Positions 29,501-36,534 of a DNA stretch of 64,000 nucleotides are shown here, in pieces. A program made the translations under genes and the position numbers. The stretch is from Candidatus Omnitrophota bacterium (GTDB lineage: Bacteria; Hinthialibacterota; Hinthialibacteria; Hinthialibacterales; JAKPRU01), in NCBI GenBank assembly GCA_029570205.1, contig JAKQSI010000082.1, positions 9,409 to 73,408 of the forward strand, in the 5' to 3' direction. Numbering within the stretch: the first letter of the stretch is position 1; each line of letters starts with the position of its first letter. Under the pieces are notes generated by a model. That model was not told where the DNA came from, searched no databases, and saw nothing but the letters and a program-made list of their open reading frames with translations.

Positions 29501-29682
29501 TTTTCCCAGTGGTAGCCCTCCCATTTCAGGAAATCTCCCTCGGTCAACTCCGCTGTGCCTTGCCACTCCGTATCGTCGCCTTGCCAATACACCAGCATAT
29601 CCAGAGTGACTTTATCCCCATAAGCCGCAGGCAGACCGCAGAAAGCGAGAATAAGAATCAAGACCGTGTGGAGACGCATCAT
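26569..29682 (-). CDS. Large secreted Asp-rich protein with C-terminal DUF4861-like region
   Basis: This 1037-residue protein opens with a signal peptide (MMRLHTVLILILAFCGLPAA). Residues about 145-560 hold many calcium-loop-like motifs: DVDGDGDSDE, DNDGDGDADEMD, DLDGDGWSE, DIDNDSNEKN and DSNGDGFFDRWE. A helical section spans about 560-680. From about 685 a beta-rich region (IRLADLPEDF, ILPSQMDDPDGDSVKDEIFF, SEPHFRILADGPVRTLVDIV) resembles DUF4861, which occurs with polysaccharide-degrading enzymes. No catalytic residue set is certain. A strong site AAGGAG lies five bases before the ATG. ATGA overlaps on both sides couple it to the oxidoreductase upstream and the DegT gene downstream. A shorter paralogue lies at 32399-34048. 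Confidence 0.82.
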   Translation of the reverse strand: MMRLHTVLILILAFCGLPAAYGDKVTLDMLVYWQGDDTEWQGTAELTEGDFLKWEGYHWENRFDSEEPHRDQLLESNNKKVSWKSHTAKEDDGIWLVAQLDADENITVTLNGKALQVSPNGLASANSQIQDVSGDAYILLLNLKRLKERVDVDGDGDSDELILDETARRAPGRGGEFANPKQAAECPLFPIAVRVIDDDDDMTAEAITGDEDSDCYLADYDANGEIDRMLDRIDNDGDGDADEMDLRYYRNGELVWGWFWEDVDDDNRMWSVANYEYREAFASDMYGDDIFFLQKYDPLTDTWLPYSECPFSFHDLDGDGWSEGVVRVSAVPEPENNANSYDEIWGPNPIKPVQVSNVRYSFDIDNDSNEKNQLDYDFGFTLVGSLPYQGFDYFNPKRRPPQTVQRISHNEILALADNYTADLTGFSWDEFDCNRRWEGIFWSEEDWIRITLANAGGPPWRWNMRREFDCRPSNQRQVYYSPIDQRIHCFGAEWGWIEHGYLWSEQKFAETKCFDSNGDGFFDRWEVNLDNRGSPERVAEHVQQVQMLPWDYATIQSFYLDLLPKVISANQSVIASIRQKGISAADTIFPTAVEEMEAHLGEIKSQERLRYVTDLLKEYYMHAVLVRLEEMAAATSIPERRADLSTLGEALDNAFNRGYMEGVIALLEQVQELPKPKHSEPKKIGVRIANPLDRARTSVPVTIRLADLPEDFKTSPFRVVDSDGKILPSQMDDPDGDSVKDEIFFQVSLGPKETRAVSIRYGDMDAQQAYTPRAHAQVGQKFYVSWESDLCAFRSYFGKIDVFGKKRPCLFMQEMESPWVNTHVMQKNGMDILSVGPTSGLGGLNIRQEGKPYQVDSYGESGNRDIRSEPHFRILADGPVRTLVDIVMPHWKLGNRQFQASTRVVAWAGRRECRLSTKVRSLDGNPFEFGPGLTIVGEQAHSDPENRILWCWGEQKDMGAGEVGLAILYPSEGLVQQEDGSGEKLLWYQSPGEATLDLIIVGGWTRDGRFKNGDDWYAFLKDLRREIDTPVQVEIVK

Positions 29683-30719
29683 CTTGCTCCTTCCAGATCC
29701 TTGAGTGAAATCGCTTTTCGTTCACGGGAGGACTCTTCGGCGGCGAAAGCGACGTATGCCGCTACGAGACCGCATCGAAGGTTGGCATCCGGTTGTTTCC
29801 CTTCGTTGATCGCATCCACAAACGCCTGATCCTGACGCCCGAAAGACTCCATGCGGACCGGCGCGAGGTAGTCGCCACGAAAGTCGAGCGGCGGCTGCTC
29901 GTATAGCGTTTCCCATTTCTCATCCGCACACAGTTGCATTTTTCCGTAAGCATCCACATCCAGCAGTCCACGTTCTCCTACAATGCGGGCACGGAACGCC
30001 GAGTTCGGAAATCCCGGTTTCGGCGATTCCCAGCAGCACCAGAAATTCGCCACGATATCGCCGCTGAGAACCATCATTACCATCGACATGGTTTCCACTT
30101 CGACTCCGGTCAGCGAGTTTCGGCAGTGCGCAAATACCGTTTCGATCTCTTCGCCCGTGAACCATCGGATCCGGTCGATGGAGTGGCAGCCATGTCCGAA
30201 CAGTGTGCCGAGGTTGTGCTGATCGCTCTGCCATTTCGGCAAACCTGCCAGCCCGTGCCGGTCATGTTGCATTTCCAGGATTTGAAGGACCTTGCCGATC
30301 CGCCCGGAGGCGATGATCTCTTTGGCGATTTCATTGGCACGGCGGTAGCGTTGTGTGAATGCCACTTGGCAAATCACCCCGGATTCCTCCAGTGATTTCT
30401 CCAGTTGATGACATTCGCCAAGAGTGGCGCCAACCGGCTTTTCGATCAACACATGCTTTCCGGCTTCCATGGCCAGGATGGCATGACTTGCATGAAGGTA
30501 ATGCGGTGTGGCGACAACCACCGCATCGACATCCTTGCGGGCCACCAGTTCCTCAGCGGATGCCACGCAATCGATTCCGTATTCCTTCGCCAGCGCCGGG
30601 GCACGACTTCCACACGCCACCGCGCGCAATGACGCCCCGTTTACGTATTTGGAGAATGCCTCCGAATGGGTCCGTCCCATAAATCCGCTGCCGATTACTC
30701 CAATTCCGATGTTGTCCAC
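29679..30719 (-). CDS. Gfo/Idh/MocA-family oxidoreductase
   Basis: This 346-residue cytoplasmic NAD(P)-dependent sugar dehydrogenase-like protein has Rossmann motif IGVIGSGFMGRTHSEAF, the conserved EKP motif in HVLIEKPVG, and a C-terminal substrate domain containing the HGCHSIDRIRWF block with its catalytic-type histidine. It has no signal peptide, unlike the member at 14053. The start is a GTG at 30719 with GGAGAAG eight bases upstream. It is the first gene of the four-gene minus-strand operon and overlaps the secreted-protein gene by ATGA. Pairing with a DegT enzyme suggests oxidation then transamination of a sugar. Confidence 0.92.
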   Translation of the reverse strand: MDNIGIGVIGSGFMGRTHSEAFSKYVNGASLRAVACGSRAPALAKEYGIDCVASAEELVARKDVDAVVVATPHYLHASHAILAMEAGKHVLIEKPVGATLGECHQLEKSLEESGVICQVAFTQRYRRANEIAKEIIASGRIGKVLQILEMQHDRHGLAGLPKWQSDQHNLGTLFGHGCHSIDRIRWFTGEEIETVFAHCRNSLTGVEVETMSMVMMVLSGDIVANFWCCWESPKPGFPNSAFRARIVGERGLLDVDAYGKMQLCADEKWETLYEQPPLDFRGDYLAPVRMESFGRQDQAFVDAINEGKQPDANLRCGLVAAYVAFAAEESSRERKAISLKDLEGAR

Positions 30720-30794
30720 AATGCTTCTCCGTTTATTGTTCGTGAATTGTCAAGATTGTCTTACCTTGTTCCGACAGAAATCGATCGCGCATCC

Positions 30795-30900
30795 GTCATT
30801 GCGAGCGAAGCGTGGCAATCTCGTCGCCGTGCTGCGCAAACAAGAGATCGCCACGTTCCGGCTCCTTCGCAGACTCAGGAGCCGAAACTCGCGATGACGG
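30795..30900. repeat. Dispersed repeat, family B
   Basis: Contains TCATTGCGAGCGAAGCGTGG then CAATCTC, and ends in inverted form with AACTCGCGATGACGG. Located upstream of the oxidoreductase operon, in the stretch 30720-30947, where no gene is seen. The same repeat type lies within the glycosyltransferase gene at 48857-49082. Confidence 0.75.
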
Positions 30901-30947
30901 CAAAGGATTTCTTTCACCTCTGGGAGTTCCCATCGGTCTCATACGTC

Positions 30948-32174
30948 CTATCTATCCCATTCCAGATTCTCCGCAACCTTAGCCACTCCACCGGCGATAT
31001 CCCGGATATCGTCGTCCGAATAGCTTTCATGAAACCAGATGGTGATGAATTCCTTCATGGCCTTTTCAGCTACCGGGCAGAGACCCTCGGCATAGATTCG
31101 ATCCTGAATGGGGAATCCCGATGTCCCGAAGGTCCTTTTTTCGGTGAGCGCCTTGGAACAGAGGTACATCGGCACTCCCGTGTATCCGGGTATGTTGGGG
31201 ATTCCTTCCTCTTTGAGTGTCTCGCCAAACTTCACAGAGGACCAGTGGGTTATGCGAAGCGGGTACAGCCAGAAACTATGCTCCGATTCGGGAAGAGAGG
31301 CTGCCGGAAGAACCCCGTCAATCGGCTGCAGAAGAGACGAGAGCAGCCGACCGATGTGTTTGCGACGCTGCACAACGCCGTCTACCTTGTCCAACTGGCA
31401 CAACCCCACCGCTGCGGTCAGTTCCGACATGCGGTAATTCGGCCCCAGGAACTGGTAACAGCGTGGTCCCCAGCCCGAACGGGCAAATCCCTTGTCCACA
31501 AACAGACGCATTCGCTCCCAGTAATCGTCCCGGTTGCTCACCACCATGCCGCCATCGCCTGTGCTCAGATGCTTGGATTCCTGAAAGCTGAAACAGCCGA
31601 GGTCCCCGATAGTTCCAAGCCAGCGTCCTTTGTATTTTGTTCGGTGTGCCTGAGCGCAATCCTCAATGACCGGAATCCCTTTCGGTCTTGCAATTTCCAG
31701 GACGGCGTCCACATCGGCGGCCGTGCCGAACAGGTGGACAAGAATGATAGCCCGTGTGCGACAGGTGATTTTCTTTTCGATATCCGCCGGGTCCATGGTG
31801 AGTGTATCGGGACGGACATCGGCAAAAACCGGGATCGCATTTTGCTGAAGGATCGGGCCGATGGACCCGAAATCGGTGATGGGAGCCGTAATGATTTCGT
31901 CCCCCGGATTGGGATCGACGGTTCCGACGGCGGTGTGGATTGCCGCCGTGCCGGAGGTCGCCGCTCGTGCGTATTTCATGCCGTACGCCTCGGCAAATTT
32001 CCGCTCAAACTCCGCGACCAGCTTGCCGTTGAATTGAAACAGTGTCTGTGACCGAAGCGCCTCGGTGACACGGGCAATCTCCGGCTCACCATACATCACT
32101 CTTCGGGGAAACGGCTCCCGGCGACACGGTTCGCCGCCGTGTATCGCAAGCTTTTCTGATGGATTGGCGTTCAT
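30948..32174 (-). CDS. DegT/DnrJ/EryC1/StrS-family aminotransferase-like protein (paralogue)
   Basis: This 408-residue paralogue of the protein at 25340 opens with KLAIHGGEP. It has VIEDCAQAH and an active-site lysine in SFQESKHLSTGDGG. It differs in the N-terminal catalytic loop and is only moderately similar to the other copy, so it probably handles a different substrate or step. The start at 32174 is chosen because AAAAAGGAGC lies eight bases upstream; the longer reading frame has none. It stands alone, separated from the oxidoreductase operon by a family B repeat, but faces the same way. Confidence 0.92.
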   Translation of the reverse strand: MNANPSEKLAIHGGEPCRREPFPRRVMYGEPEIARVTEALRSQTLFQFNGKLVAEFERKFAEAYGMKYARAATSGTAAIHTAVGTVDPNPGDEIITAPITDFGSIGPILQQNAIPVFADVRPDTLTMDPADIEKKITCRTRAIILVHLFGTAADVDAVLEIARPKGIPVIEDCAQAHRTKYKGRWLGTIGDLGCFSFQESKHLSTGDGGMVVSNRDDYWERMRLFVDKGFARSGWGPRCYQFLGPNYRMSELTAAVGLCQLDKVDGVVQRRKHIGRLLSSLLQPIDGVLPAASLPESEHSFWLYPLRITHWSSVKFGETLKEEGIPNIPGYTGVPMYLCSKALTEKRTFGTSGFPIQDRIYAEGLCPVAEKAMKEFITIWFHESYSDDDIRDIAGGVAKVAENLEWDR

Positions 32175-32256
32175 AAATCGTGCTCCTTTTTTACGCACCT
32201 TACCAATCGGTTTGCATTGTGGTGTTTACAGAGATTCTTATCCTTCTATTTCAGGA

Positions 32257-32281
32257 CCACAGACTGGAAGCCTGTGCCACC
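32257..32281. repeat. Dispersed repeat, family C
   Basis: CCACAGACTGGAAGCCTGTG then CCACC. A near-copy is at 56702-56727. Nothing else is seen in 32175-32398. Confidence 0.6.
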
Positions 32282-32398
32282 CGAGGAATCCCTCATCCGA
32301 AGAATCCCTCTTCCACCTTTCTCCCAGAGGGAGAGAAAAGAAAGTAACAGCCACATCTTGCCCTTGTTTTTTTTATCCTTGCAAGTTGTCGAGGCTGT

Positions 32399-34048
32399 TC
32401 ACTTGAGTTTTCCCGACAGCTCGGCAAACGCTTCGTATTCTCCACGACCGTACACGGCGATCTCTTCGGGACTCAAGGGTCTCCCTTGATCTGCCAGAAA
32501 TCTCCGAAGTTCCGCAAAGAGGACCTCCCGCGTCATGTCCTGATAATATCGTTTCGCCTCCAGGCTGGAGGCCAGTGTTTTGGCAGCATGATATTCTTTC
32601 GGCATGGTTCGGGTGAACCATTCCTCAATGCGGGTCGGTTCGCGACGTCCCATGACCGTTTTCATCGCTTCGATAACTTCCCGGTTGGCTTTCAATGTCT
32701 TTTTCAATTGGTTCACGTAAAACGAATGCAGGTTCTCATAATTTTCAATCGACACATTCACAACCGGCAACCGCTCGTCCTGGAATTCCCGGTCGATGGA
32801 ACCATCTGCGTCAAGATCGACTTGAAAAACATCGAAATACCCATCTTCATTGGTGTCTTTATAGAAAAACACCATATCTTCTTTCCCGTCGAAGTTGTAA
32901 TCCACGTACAGCTCGCCGTGTTCCGCCCCAAACTGGTGCAGGCGCCCGTCGATAGGCCACCAATACAACATATACTTCCCGCTGAAGTCGGCATCGTATT
33001 CCCGGCGGAAATTGCATTTCGGAAGACGATACCCGCCTACACCCTCCCAGCGCTCGTGGTGTTTTTCCACCTCATCGGCCGGATTGGCCGTATTGTCCGC
33101 CTCATCCCAGATAAACATGTTTTTCTTCCAGGTCATTGCGTTCGCCGTTTCTCGGCCTTTTTCCCAGGCGATATGGCCGTTCCGCGCTTTTCCGTGGCGA
33201 AACCTGGGCATGGTAATAACGTCCGGGGGAATGAGCGCAGCCCCCTCGCAATTGAATGAGAAATCGTAATCGTGTGGATTCCCTTTCTTCGCATCGTTGT
33301 CCACATCGAAACTGTACCGGAGGAAATTGGTTTCCCTGTCCTCGCCTGAAAACCGGATTGCAATCTCTGAACACTGATCGCCGTCGATATCATAGAAACA
33401 GAACGGATTCTCAAACTTGGGGAACAGTTCGCCGGTCTGCACATCGAAATCGTACATACAGAACAGTTCGTCGCCGTTGAAATCGGAAAGCCACTGGCAG
33501 CCCGGCTGGTCGTAGGCGTAATTCCGGGTGTACCAGAGGCGGTTGTCATCGCCATGGTCTTCGCAGACAATGGCAATGGTGCGACCGTAGAAATCCTTGT
33601 CGTACAGGACCAGGAGATCCACATCGTTGTCGCCGTCCTTGTCCTCGTAATCCACAACACAATCAATCACTCCATCACCATACCAATCCGCAACCCAGCA
33701 GTCGCTGTCCGTATCGCCCTCAGCATCGGATTTCATATCGTCATCCTCGTCGATCACTTTCACAAGAATCGGCTGGATGGTGTGTTTGGGGTCATTGTCG
33801 TTGAAGATCAGGATATCCGGGTCGCCGTCGCCGTTCTCATCAATCGTGAATTTCTCGCCCGGCTTCAGTTCCTTCGCCTTCGCGAGGACTTCATCGCCGA
33901 AAAAAATCGCAGCGCCGGCCATTTCGCGCATTCGAGCGTTGGTATCCTGGAAATCAGCCCCGGATGACGGGATCGGATTCAGAAACAGGGCAAACCCTGC
34001 GACCGTAAGGATGAGCATGGCCCTGCGGGGCCGTACCCGTCCCGTCAT
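32399..34048 (-). CDS. Secreted Asp-rich protein, short paralogue
   Basis: This protein of about 549 residues aligns with the Asp-rich middle of the 1037-residue protein at 26569. Both share a VIDEDDDM/VIDDDDDM block, then DSDCWVADWYGDGVIDCVVD against DSDCYLADYDANGEIDRMLD, and RYSFDVDND against RYSFDIDND. This copy lacks the DUF4861-like C-terminus. The start at 34048 gives a good signal peptide (RVRPRRAMLILTVAGFALF); 34018 is an alternative. Codons before that are made of family A and B repeats, so the 5' region has been rebuilt by repeats. It diverges from the isomerase gene at 34472. Function unknown. Confidence 0.75.
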   Translation of the reverse strand: MTGRVRPRRAMLILTVAGFALFLNPIPSSGADFQDTNARMREMAGAAIFFGDEVLAKAKELKPGEKFTIDENGDGDPDILIFNDNDPKHTIQPILVKVIDEDDDMKSDAEGDTDSDCWVADWYGDGVIDCVVDYEDKDGDNDVDLLVLYDKDFYGRTIAIVCEDHGDDNRLWYTRNYAYDQPGCQWLSDFNGDELFCMYDFDVQTGELFPKFENPFCFYDIDGDQCSEIAIRFSGEDRETNFLRYSFDVDNDAKKGNPHDYDFSFNCEGAALIPPDVITMPRFRHGKARNGHIAWEKGRETANAMTWKKNMFIWDEADNTANPADEVEKHHERWEGVGGYRLPKCNFRREYDADFSGKYMLYWWPIDGRLHQFGAEHGELYVDYNFDGKEDMVFFYKDTNEDGYFDVFQVDLDADGSIDREFQDERLPVVNVSIENYENLHSFYVNQLKKTLKANREVIEAMKTVMGRREPTRIEEWFTRTMPKEYHAAKTLASSLEAKRYYQDMTREVLFAELRRFLADQGRPLSPEEIAVYGRGEYEAFAELSGKLK

Positions 34049-34090
34049 CGCGAGCCTCGCTCCGGCGGGGCCGGTGATTGAAGAAAGAAA
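34021..34090. repeat. Dispersed repeat, family B, at the gene 5' end
   Basis: The segment GTCCCGTCATCGC ... GGCGGGGCCGGTGATT ... AAGAAAGTG is shared almost base for base with 48895-48955. It overlaps the proposed start codon of the secreted protein. Confidence 0.7.
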
Positions 34091-34111
34091 GTGTGTTTCC
34101 CGCCCTTCTTT

Positions 34112-34195
34112 GCCGGGCAGGGACGCCTGGCCTACTGGGGAGCTGCCGGGCAGGGACGCCTGGCCCACTGGTGGGACAGGCGTCCCTGCCTGTCG
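34112..34195. repeat. Hairpin repeats, family A (2 inverted + 1 direct unit)
   Basis: Two units in reverse orientation (GGCAGGGACGCCTGGCC) and one in direct orientation (GACAGGCGTCCCTGCCTGTC), immediately upstream of the secreted-protein gene. The rest of 34196-34471 holds no recognisable gene or strong promoter. Confidence 0.9.
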
Positions 34196-34471
34196 ATTCT
34201 CACGGGAGAGAACTGTCTTAAAAGTCATGTTTTTCACTTTCTGATCTTGATGATGATCCAAAATAACGGACAATGGGAACATGAGATTCCTTTTCAGTCA
34301 ACCGCAACCGGAAAAAGAATGGGTGGTCCAGGGTAGACAGAACGCGAAAGGTGGGCGAAAGTGAACAGGGAACCGCTGCCGGTTCGCAAGGCATCTCCCT
34401 GCCGAGCGCACGGCGCAATACCTGGGAAAAAACGTCAGACCAGGACGATTCGTAGAAAGGAGAATGAAACA

Positions 34472-35506
34472 ATGCCAAGGTTATTCCATGTCAGTCTCGA
34501 GGGTGGTCAACACGGAGGAAAAGGATTCGAGGGATTTCTGGACTTCGCTCAGAAAGCCGGAGCGGAAGGCGCGCAGCCGTCCAACTATATGTTTGATAAA
34601 GGCAATGGATTCCGGCCCGTTGCCGAGGTGAAAGAGGCATTTGCTAAGCGAGGGCTGAAATTGGACGGTATTTCCACCCACTGTGTTTTCTGGGTGCATA
34701 CCACCGCCTGGACCGGTTCGGTCACCATGCGTCCGTTTCTCTCGCCGGAAGTGGCCAAAATGAGTCCTGAGAAAATCGAACAATGGGCCGAGGATTACCT
34801 CCTCCGGTTTATGGATTACGCCGCCGAGCTCGGAGTAAAAATCCTTCCGATGTTCTGGGGTGTCGTATACGGATGGGAAATCGCTACGGGATACCCGTGG
34901 GGTTTCTTCGCCGGACCGGGATATGACTTAATCAAGGAAGGTCTGGAGCGGTTCGTCAAGAAAACTGCCAAACTGCGCCAGAAAGCCAATTCCCTGGGAA
35001 TCTATCTCTGCCATGAGATTCATCCGGGAACGGGGGCAATGTGCGCCGATGATTTTCGGATGCTGGTGGATGCCTGCGACGGCGACAAATGCCTCGCCGT
35101 CAACGTTGATCCCTCCCACTGCTGGGAAGGCGAGGGTTGGGAGACCCGGTTCCTGAAAGTGGCGGACCGCTGCTATGGCTGCCATGTCAAGAACCATGTT
35201 GTCCGACCGAACATTCCCAGGCGCGCCATCCAGGGCGATTGGCAGAAGCGAGGGATGCAATTCACGGATTTGAATACGGGCGATATCAACCTGATGCGCT
35301 TCACAGAACTGATGATCCAGATCGGGTACAAAGACCGCTACTGCAAGGTCATGGGCACACAGACTGCGCCGCTGGTGGTTGAGGCGGAAAGCGCCTATCG
35401 TGATCTGGATGCCACCAGCGCAGGCGGTGTGCAGTATGTCAGGGAAAACCTGTGCTTCCCGATCGCTACAGCCTCGTTCGAGGACGGCCTCGGGGGTTCG
35501 GCCTGA
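34472..35506 (+). CDS. Sugar phosphate isomerase/epimerase family protein (xylose isomerase-like TIM barrel)
   Basis: This 344-residue protein has the TIM-barrel xylose isomerase-like pattern. Metal-ligand candidates lie in order in ICHEIHPGTGA-type segment LCHEIHPGT (Glu), NVDPSHCWEGEG (Asp/His), GCHVKNHV (His) and near the C-terminus. Members interconvert keto and aldo sugars or epimerise them. ATG 34472 is chosen for AAAGGAG upstream. It neighbours the Gfo/Idh and DegT genes, consistent with a sugar-metabolism island. A good terminator follows at 35536. It diverges from the short secreted paralogue. Confidence 0.85.
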   Translation: MPRLFHVSLEGGQHGGKGFEGFLDFAQKAGAEGAQPSNYMFDKGNGFRPVAEVKEAFAKRGLKLDGISTHCVFWVHTTAWTGSVTMRPFLSPEVAKMSPEKIEQWAEDYLLRFMDYAAELGVKILPMFWGVVYGWEIATGYPWGFFAGPGYDLIKEGLERFVKKTAKLRQKANSLGIYLCHEIHPGTGAMCADDFRMLVDACDGDKCLAVNVDPSHCWEGEGWETRFLKVADRCYGCHVKNHVVRPNIPRRAIQGDWQKRGMQFTDLNTGDINLMRFTELMIQIGYKDRYCKVMGTQTAPLVVEAESAYRDLDATSAGGVQYVRENLCFPIATASFEDGLGGSA

Positions 35507-35535
35507 TCCTCTGGAAAGCGGGGAATTGCATCTCA

Positions 35536-35566
35536 ACGGGCGCACTCCGGTGCGCCCGTTTGTGTT
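35536..35566 (+). terminator. Rho-independent terminator after the isomerase gene
   Basis: Perfect 10-bp stem ACGGGCGCAC/GTGCGCCCGT with loop TCCG, followed by a T-rich tail TTGTGTT. Confidence 0.8.
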
Positions 35567-35678
35567 GGTGTAAGGCATTCTCAAAACGGAGATCGGGGCG
35601 GGTAGCTGGTGAATTCATTCTCCACCCGACGTCCCGTGAGCGCGATGCGCTTCCCGGCGGGCAAAAAATCCGACGGGA

Positions 35679-36104
35679 TCATTCCCTGTGCAATTCCTCA
35701 TCGGCGAAAAACAGGGGTATCTCACGCGCGGCGCTTTCCGGGGAATCGCTGCCGTGAACAATGTTCTGGGTAAAATCATTGGCATAGTCTCCCCGGATGG
35801 TACCGGGCTGAGCATTCACCGGATTTGTTGCCCCCATCATCATGCGAAGAATCGGAATCACTTCGTTTCCTTCCCAGACCATCGCAACAATCGGCCCGCC
35901 GGTAACATATTCGATCAACCCCTCGAAGAACGGCTTGCCTTTATGCTCGGCATAGTGCCTCTCCGCGTGTTCCCGTGTGACCTGCATCATTTTCATGCCG
36001 ACCAGCCTCCAGCCTTTTCGCTCGCAACGGCTGATGATTTCACCGACCAGTTTCCGCCGGACCCCGTCCGGTTTCACAAAAAGAAGGGTTCTCTCCATGT
36101 TCAT
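35679..36104 (-). CDS. ndk: Nucleoside diphosphate kinase
   Basis: This 141-residue enzyme transfers the terminal phosphate between nucleoside tri- and diphosphates through a phosphohistidine. The active-site His is 117 in NIVHGSDS, and the nucleotide-binding segments [14 protein letters not shown] and RGDYAND are present. The start at 36104 has AAGAGGAAAG seven bases upstream and gives the usual family length. A longer reading frame is rejected. It converges on the isomerase gene. Confidence 0.96.
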   Translation of the reverse strand: MNMERTLLFVKPDGVRRKLVGEIISRCERKGWRLVGMKMMQVTREHAERHYAEHKGKPFFEGLIEYVTGGPIVAMVWEGNEVIPILRMMMGATNPVNAQPGTIRGDYANDFTQNIVHGSDSPESAAREIPLFFADEELHRE

Positions 36105-36150
36105 ACTTACTTTCCTCTTGCGTATTCCCGAGTGTGATGTAACAGAATAT

Positions 36151-36181
36151 CCTGTCGGTTCAAAAAAGAACCACCGACAGG
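36151..36181. repeat. Hairpin and dispersed-repeat-like segment upstream of ndk
   Basis: Stem CCTGTCGGTTC with GAACCACCGACAGG (one bulge) around AAAAAA, then a downstream stretch that translates to RQDAGAT, a sequence seen in dispersed repeats of some bacteria. Single copy in this window. Confidence 0.45.
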
Positions 36182-36198
36182 ATGCCGGCGCCACCCTG

Positions 36199-36534
36199 TA
36201 TACCTCCGCATTCCATCATTCCGGCGCAGGTTGCAATCCAGGGTCCACAACCGAATTGGCACAGATTGTCAGTGTGTGGCTTGGCGGCGCGGCAGGCAAG
36301 CACACCCTATAGGTCATTTGCGTGATCGTAACCCGGAAAGCCCTGGATCGCCTTGCCGACAATTCTCAAGCCGCCTCTCCGTGCATGGCCTGCTGCCCTC
36401 CATCGGGAAATCCCTTGAACGGACGCTGTCAACTCACGTATTCTCAACACGGATCAACGAGAAGTCTATCTCGGTTCTCCAATTCCGAGGAGAGCGTCCT
36501 CCGCCCCCCTCCCTTTCTGAACGGACCCAAGAAC
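36199..36534. other. Gene-free region upstream of nadB
   Basis: No coding potential, known riboswitch or clear promoter is seen in about 340 bases. Reading-frame extensions of nadB into this region lack homology to NadB N-termini. Confidence 0.4.

Noticed and set aside
34049-34282. Extended N-terminus of the short secreted paralogue
   Set aside because: These codons are family A and B repeat DNA and precede a good signal peptide.
36322-36534. N-terminal extension of NadB
   Set aside because: The extra 71 residues lack similarity to NadB and the Rossmann motif begins just after M at 36535.
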